From NCBI GenBank assembly GCA_021810025.1, contig JAJZJS010000003.1:57234-121233 (forward strand): a stretch of 64,000 nt of DNA, in the 5' to 3' direction. Of the stretch, positions 62,120 through 64,000 are shown in pieces. Origin of the DNA: a bacterium. Lineage in GTDB: Bacteria; Patescibacteriota; Saccharimonadia; Saccharimonadales; UBA4665. The notes beneath the pieces were generated by a model, which did no database searches, was not told where the DNA came from, and was given only the letters and a program-made list of their open reading frames with translations. Position 1 is the stretch's first letter; each line of letters starts with the position of its first letter. Position numbers and translations under genes: made by a program.

Positions 62120-62192
62120 TTTTATATTAAAATACTAAAAAGTGTATAATACAAGCTAGCTTAATTAATTAAACGCCGGGAGTAATCTAAAA

Positions 62193-62510
62193 ATGAATCA
62201 AAGTAAACCTAGAATAATCGCTGAGAACGCCATGCCCACGGCTATATTTCAAGCACTACTAGAAACAGATCTAGCTGCGTGTCGCGATCAATCTCCACAA
62301 ATATTTTATGGTTATGAAGAAGAAAAAAACTGGAATGTAAGACAACGTCAAATAGTTATAGCTAAAGCTATTTGCGCAGAATGTGTGATAAGGAAAGAAT
62401 GTTTAGATTATGCACAAAGTAAACGTGATAAGTTTGGGATTTGGGGAGGATTAACAGAACAAGAGCGATATTTATTAAGGGGCAATTCAATTGAGTCAAC
62501 AAACTACTAA
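62193..62510 (+). CDS. whiB: WhiB-like iron-sulfur transcription regulator
   Basis: A 105-aa protein with the full WhiB signature: four cysteines (Cys30, Cys61, Cys64, Cys70; pattern C-x30-C-x2-C-x5-C) that bind a 4Fe-4S cluster, followed by GIWGG (residues 82-86) and ER. WhiB proteins bind region 4 of the main sigma factor and sense redox or NO. The family is classically restricted to Actinobacteria and their phages, so its presence here is notable. GGGAG lies upstream of the ATG. The start of the next gene overlaps its end by 20 nt. Confidence 0.9.
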   Translation: MNQSKPRIIAENAMPTAIFQALLETDLAACRDQSPQIFYGYEEEKNWNVRQRQIVIAKAICAECVIRKECLDYAQSKRDKFGIWGGLTEQERYLLRGNSIESTNY

Positions 62511-62955
62511 ATCGTGGGCATTCGTTATTTTTCAAGTTATATTATTGATCCTGATAGTCTTTGGTCCTAATTTTTGGAATGTTAGGAGTTCGAATTATAT
62601 TACGTCTATTTTAGCTTTATTATTATCCCTAATTGGAATTTTAATCGTTTTTCGAGCAACGTTGGACATAAAGAAAGTAATGAGTGTTTTTCCCGTACCT
62701 AAATCTCCTGGAGGAGCAAGTTATAAGGGATTATATAGTTATGTTCGACATCCGATGTATAGCGGTGTCTTATTATTTTGTCTCGGAGTTATTGTTTTAG
62801 ATTTAAGCCTATTCAAGCTTTTTCTATTGGCCATTCTTTTTATCTTATTTTATTTCAAATCTAATTATGAAGAAACTCTATTAGTGGAAGTAAATCCAGA
62901 TTATAGTAAGTATAAGAACAAGACTCCTCGTTTTATCCCTAGATTTAGGAGGTAG
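62491..62955 (+). CDS. Isoprenylcysteine methyltransferase-like membrane protein
   Basis: A 154-aa protein with about four membrane helices. The block YSYVRHPMYSGVLLFCLG and the later YFKSNYEETLLVEVNPDYSKYK are the ICMT/PEMT (NnrU-like) SAM-binding signature, with His and Glu in RHP..Y and E..L. Bacterial members methylate lipids or small molecules; the substrate is unknown. It starts with TTG, has AAGGGG upstream, and overlaps whiB by 20 nt, so it may be controlled with it. It overlaps the convergent gene by 11 nt. Confidence 0.8.
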   Translation: MSQQTTKSWAFVIFQVILLILIVFGPNFWNVRSSNYITSILALLLSLIGILIVFRATLDIKKVMSVFPVPKSPGGASYKGLYSYVRHPMYSGVLLFCLGVIVLDLSLFKLFLLAILFILFYFKSNYEETLLVEVNPDYSKYKNKTPRFIPRFRR

Positions 62956-63811
62956 TTTTGAAGAAACTATATAGCTCGTTAATCTGATTCAGCAGTTCGT
63001 GTTGTTTTTGTACCTTCGGACCGTAGCCTGAAGTTTTAAGATCGTCATTGATGAGTTTAGTGATTTTTCCAACGATTATTCGCCACTTCTTGTCTACAGG
63101 AAGATTATGCAAACTGCGTTGATTATAGGATCTGATTTGAGGCGAGACTTCTTCTACCCATTTTTGTAAAATTGCGTTATTCCTGCAAAAAACTTGGTTG
63201 TAGCCTAAATCTTGAGCTTTTAGAATTTTTGCTCGATTGTTATAGATAAAATAATCGGCCAAGAATTGATATTGATCTTTAAATTGTGGATTAATTGGGT
63301 CAAATTGATTAATTCGATCTTTGACCTGAATTTGGTATTCTTTTGTGTGAAAGAAAAAAGTTATCCTATTTCTTAAGATAGTACTAGCAGCTGTACCTAG
63401 TGCCGTAACACTAGAAGCCTTTAGGGAATTAATAAATGAAGGGTCGTCACTACTATGACGTTGCAACAATGTAACTATGTTTCTAGGAACATTTTGAGGA
63501 TAAGTGTGGTGCTCTGCTATGCAAACTTCGCAATATTTTTGAACTAAACTAGCGCCAATTCCTCTTTTGCTAATACTCTCAATCTCTTCCGCTAAAGAGA
63601 TAACTTCCTCTGGTGTAAAAACATGAAGAAATTGTTCATCATAAGTTAAGCAATCTATGATGTTTAAACTTCTGGAAAGCTGATCTGATGGTAACGTGTT
63701 TGGATCGGCAACTGATCCTTCTAGATAAAAATTGCAGTCCCAATCTTCTAGGTTCGGACGGTTGAGAGACTCAACCCCCAAAGCTCCTTTTTCCATTCCT
63801 ATACCATACAA
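62945..63811 (-). CDS. Protein of unknown function
   Basis: A 288-aa soluble, mostly helical protein without membrane segments. A YCEVCIAEHH stretch (Cys-x2-Cys and two His) in the middle could bind metal but is isolated, with no second pair seen. Two ATG codons (63811 and 63796) are possible starts. I recognise no family. It lies next to the IS66-like element end, so transfer with that element is possible. Confidence 0.5.
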   Translation of the reverse strand: MYGIGMEKGALGVESLNRPNLEDWDCNFYLEGSVADPNTLPSDQLSRSLNIIDCLTYDEQFLHVFTPEEVISLAEEIESISKRGIGASLVQKYCEVCIAEHHTYPQNVPRNIVTLLQRHSSDDPSFINSLKASSVTALGTAASTILRNRITFFFHTKEYQIQVKDRINQFDPINPQFKDQYQFLADYFIYNNRAKILKAQDLGYNQVFCRNNAILQKWVEEVSPQIRSYNQRSLHNLPVDKKWRIIVGKITKLINDDLKTSGYGPKVQKQHELLNQINELYSFFKTTS

Positions 63812-63842
63812 TAATATACGAGTAAAAACAAGAAGTATGTTT

Positions 63843-64000
63843 GTAACTGCTCACTACCTAAATAGCAGCTAGTCTAACGAAATAATTGGTGGGGTTAGTT
63901 TTCCAAGTGGTATTACAGATAGACAGGATAGTAGATAGAGCTTTAGCTCCTTTGACCGTCTTACTACCAAAACTACGTTTACGTTTTAGAACCAGTGGCC
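63843..64000 (-). mobile_element. End of an IS66-like insertion sequence (cut by window end)
   Basis: The outer limit is set at 63843 by GTAACTGCTCAC, since IS66-type elements begin with GTAA. Inside is the end of a transposase gene read on the minus strand. The other end and the target duplication are outside the window. Confidence 0.45.
63858..64000 (-). CDS. Transposase C-terminus, IS66-like (partial)
   Basis: The last 46 codons of a minus-strand frame, starting beyond base 64000 and ending TAG at 63858-63860. It reads KRKRSFGSKTVKGAKALSTI followed by LSICNTTWKTNPTNYFVRLA. The order basic-Ser-GS...GA....I.S...T....NP..Y is the C-terminal pattern of IS66-type DDE transposases (RK..LF.GS..GA...A.IYSLI.TA..NG.DP..YL). 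The catalytic region is not in the window. The family call is from pattern only. Confidence 0.5.
   Translation of the reverse strand, partial: PLVLKRKRSFGSKTVKGAKALSTILSICNTTWKTNPTNYFVRLAAI

Noticed and set aside
1..64000. UGA recoding as in Gracilibacteria or Absconditabacteria
   Set aside because: Several genes end at UGA in the expected place (rsmH, the gene at 6162), and conserved proteins need no in-frame UGA.

Overview
The window is a 64-kb piece of a compact, AT-rich bacterial chromosome. UGA is an ordinary stop codon here (for example rsmH and the kinase-like gene at 6162), which argues against the UGA-recoding lineages. Gene content points to a candidate-phyla-radiation bacterium, most likely Saccharibacteria (TM7). 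The evidence is a single-membrane envelope toolkit (LCP ligase, sortase, lipoprotein, DUF3048), a protein fusing sigma region 4 to HARE-HTH domains, many lone receiver proteins, a CtaB heme O synthase beside an odd cytochrome b, and actinobacterial-looking genes (WhiB, a MarP-type protease, VKOR). The placement is inferred; there is no rRNA in the window.

Layout. 1-12.2 kb, mostly plus strand: the 3' end of pyrG, a receiver, rpmA and an RNA methylase (minus), a LPG-synthase-like membrane protein, xseAB, a degenerate kinase/receiver pair, recO, glyS, a Pif1-like helicase, a NYN nuclease and yvcK. 12.3-21.1 kb: a dcw cluster (mraZ, rsmH, ftsL-like, ftsI, mraY, ftsW, murG, ftsQ-like), with three MraZ-type boxes before mraZ and a structured leader with a 19-codon ORF before the ftsL-like gene. 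21.1-21.8 kb: a convergent non-coding gap with a dif-like palindrome and one DnaA box. 21.8-31.2 kb, minus strand: the sigma4-HARE protein, topA, a 54-aa membrane protein, pth, der, rluB/rsuA, a receiver with a duplicated tail and a PAS kinase. Between topA and pth lies a plus-strand unit of about 355 nt with promoter, hairpins and terminator but no ORF, the best candidate for an undescribed RNA. 31.2-48.8 kb: tRNA-Glu, a lipoprotein, LCP, an operon of DUF3048, kinase, receiver, Nramp-like transporter and P-type ATPase, then gltX, a PEGA protein, a sortase, tRNA-Leu, a degenerate NnrD-like gene, xth, pyrH and tRNA-Ser. 48.9-51.0 kb: a MacB-type ABC pair. 51.0-59.4 kb, minus strand: a probable respiratory/redox operon (polyprenyl synthase, cytochrome b, methyltransferase, pgl, gnd, zwf, MarP-like protease, VKOR). 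59.5-64 kb: ctaB flanked by two small membrane proteins, orphan genes, whiB, an ICMT-like enzyme, and the end of an IS66-like transposase cut by the window edge.

How it fits together. The oxidative pentose phosphate genes would supply NADPH and pentose. VKOR passes thiol electrons to quinone, and the adjacent MarP-like protease has exactly the two cysteines that form a disulfide in MarP. CtaB implies a heme O oxidase elsewhere in the genome. Several genes have a -10 box directly at the start codon, so leaderless or near-leaderless mRNAs look common.
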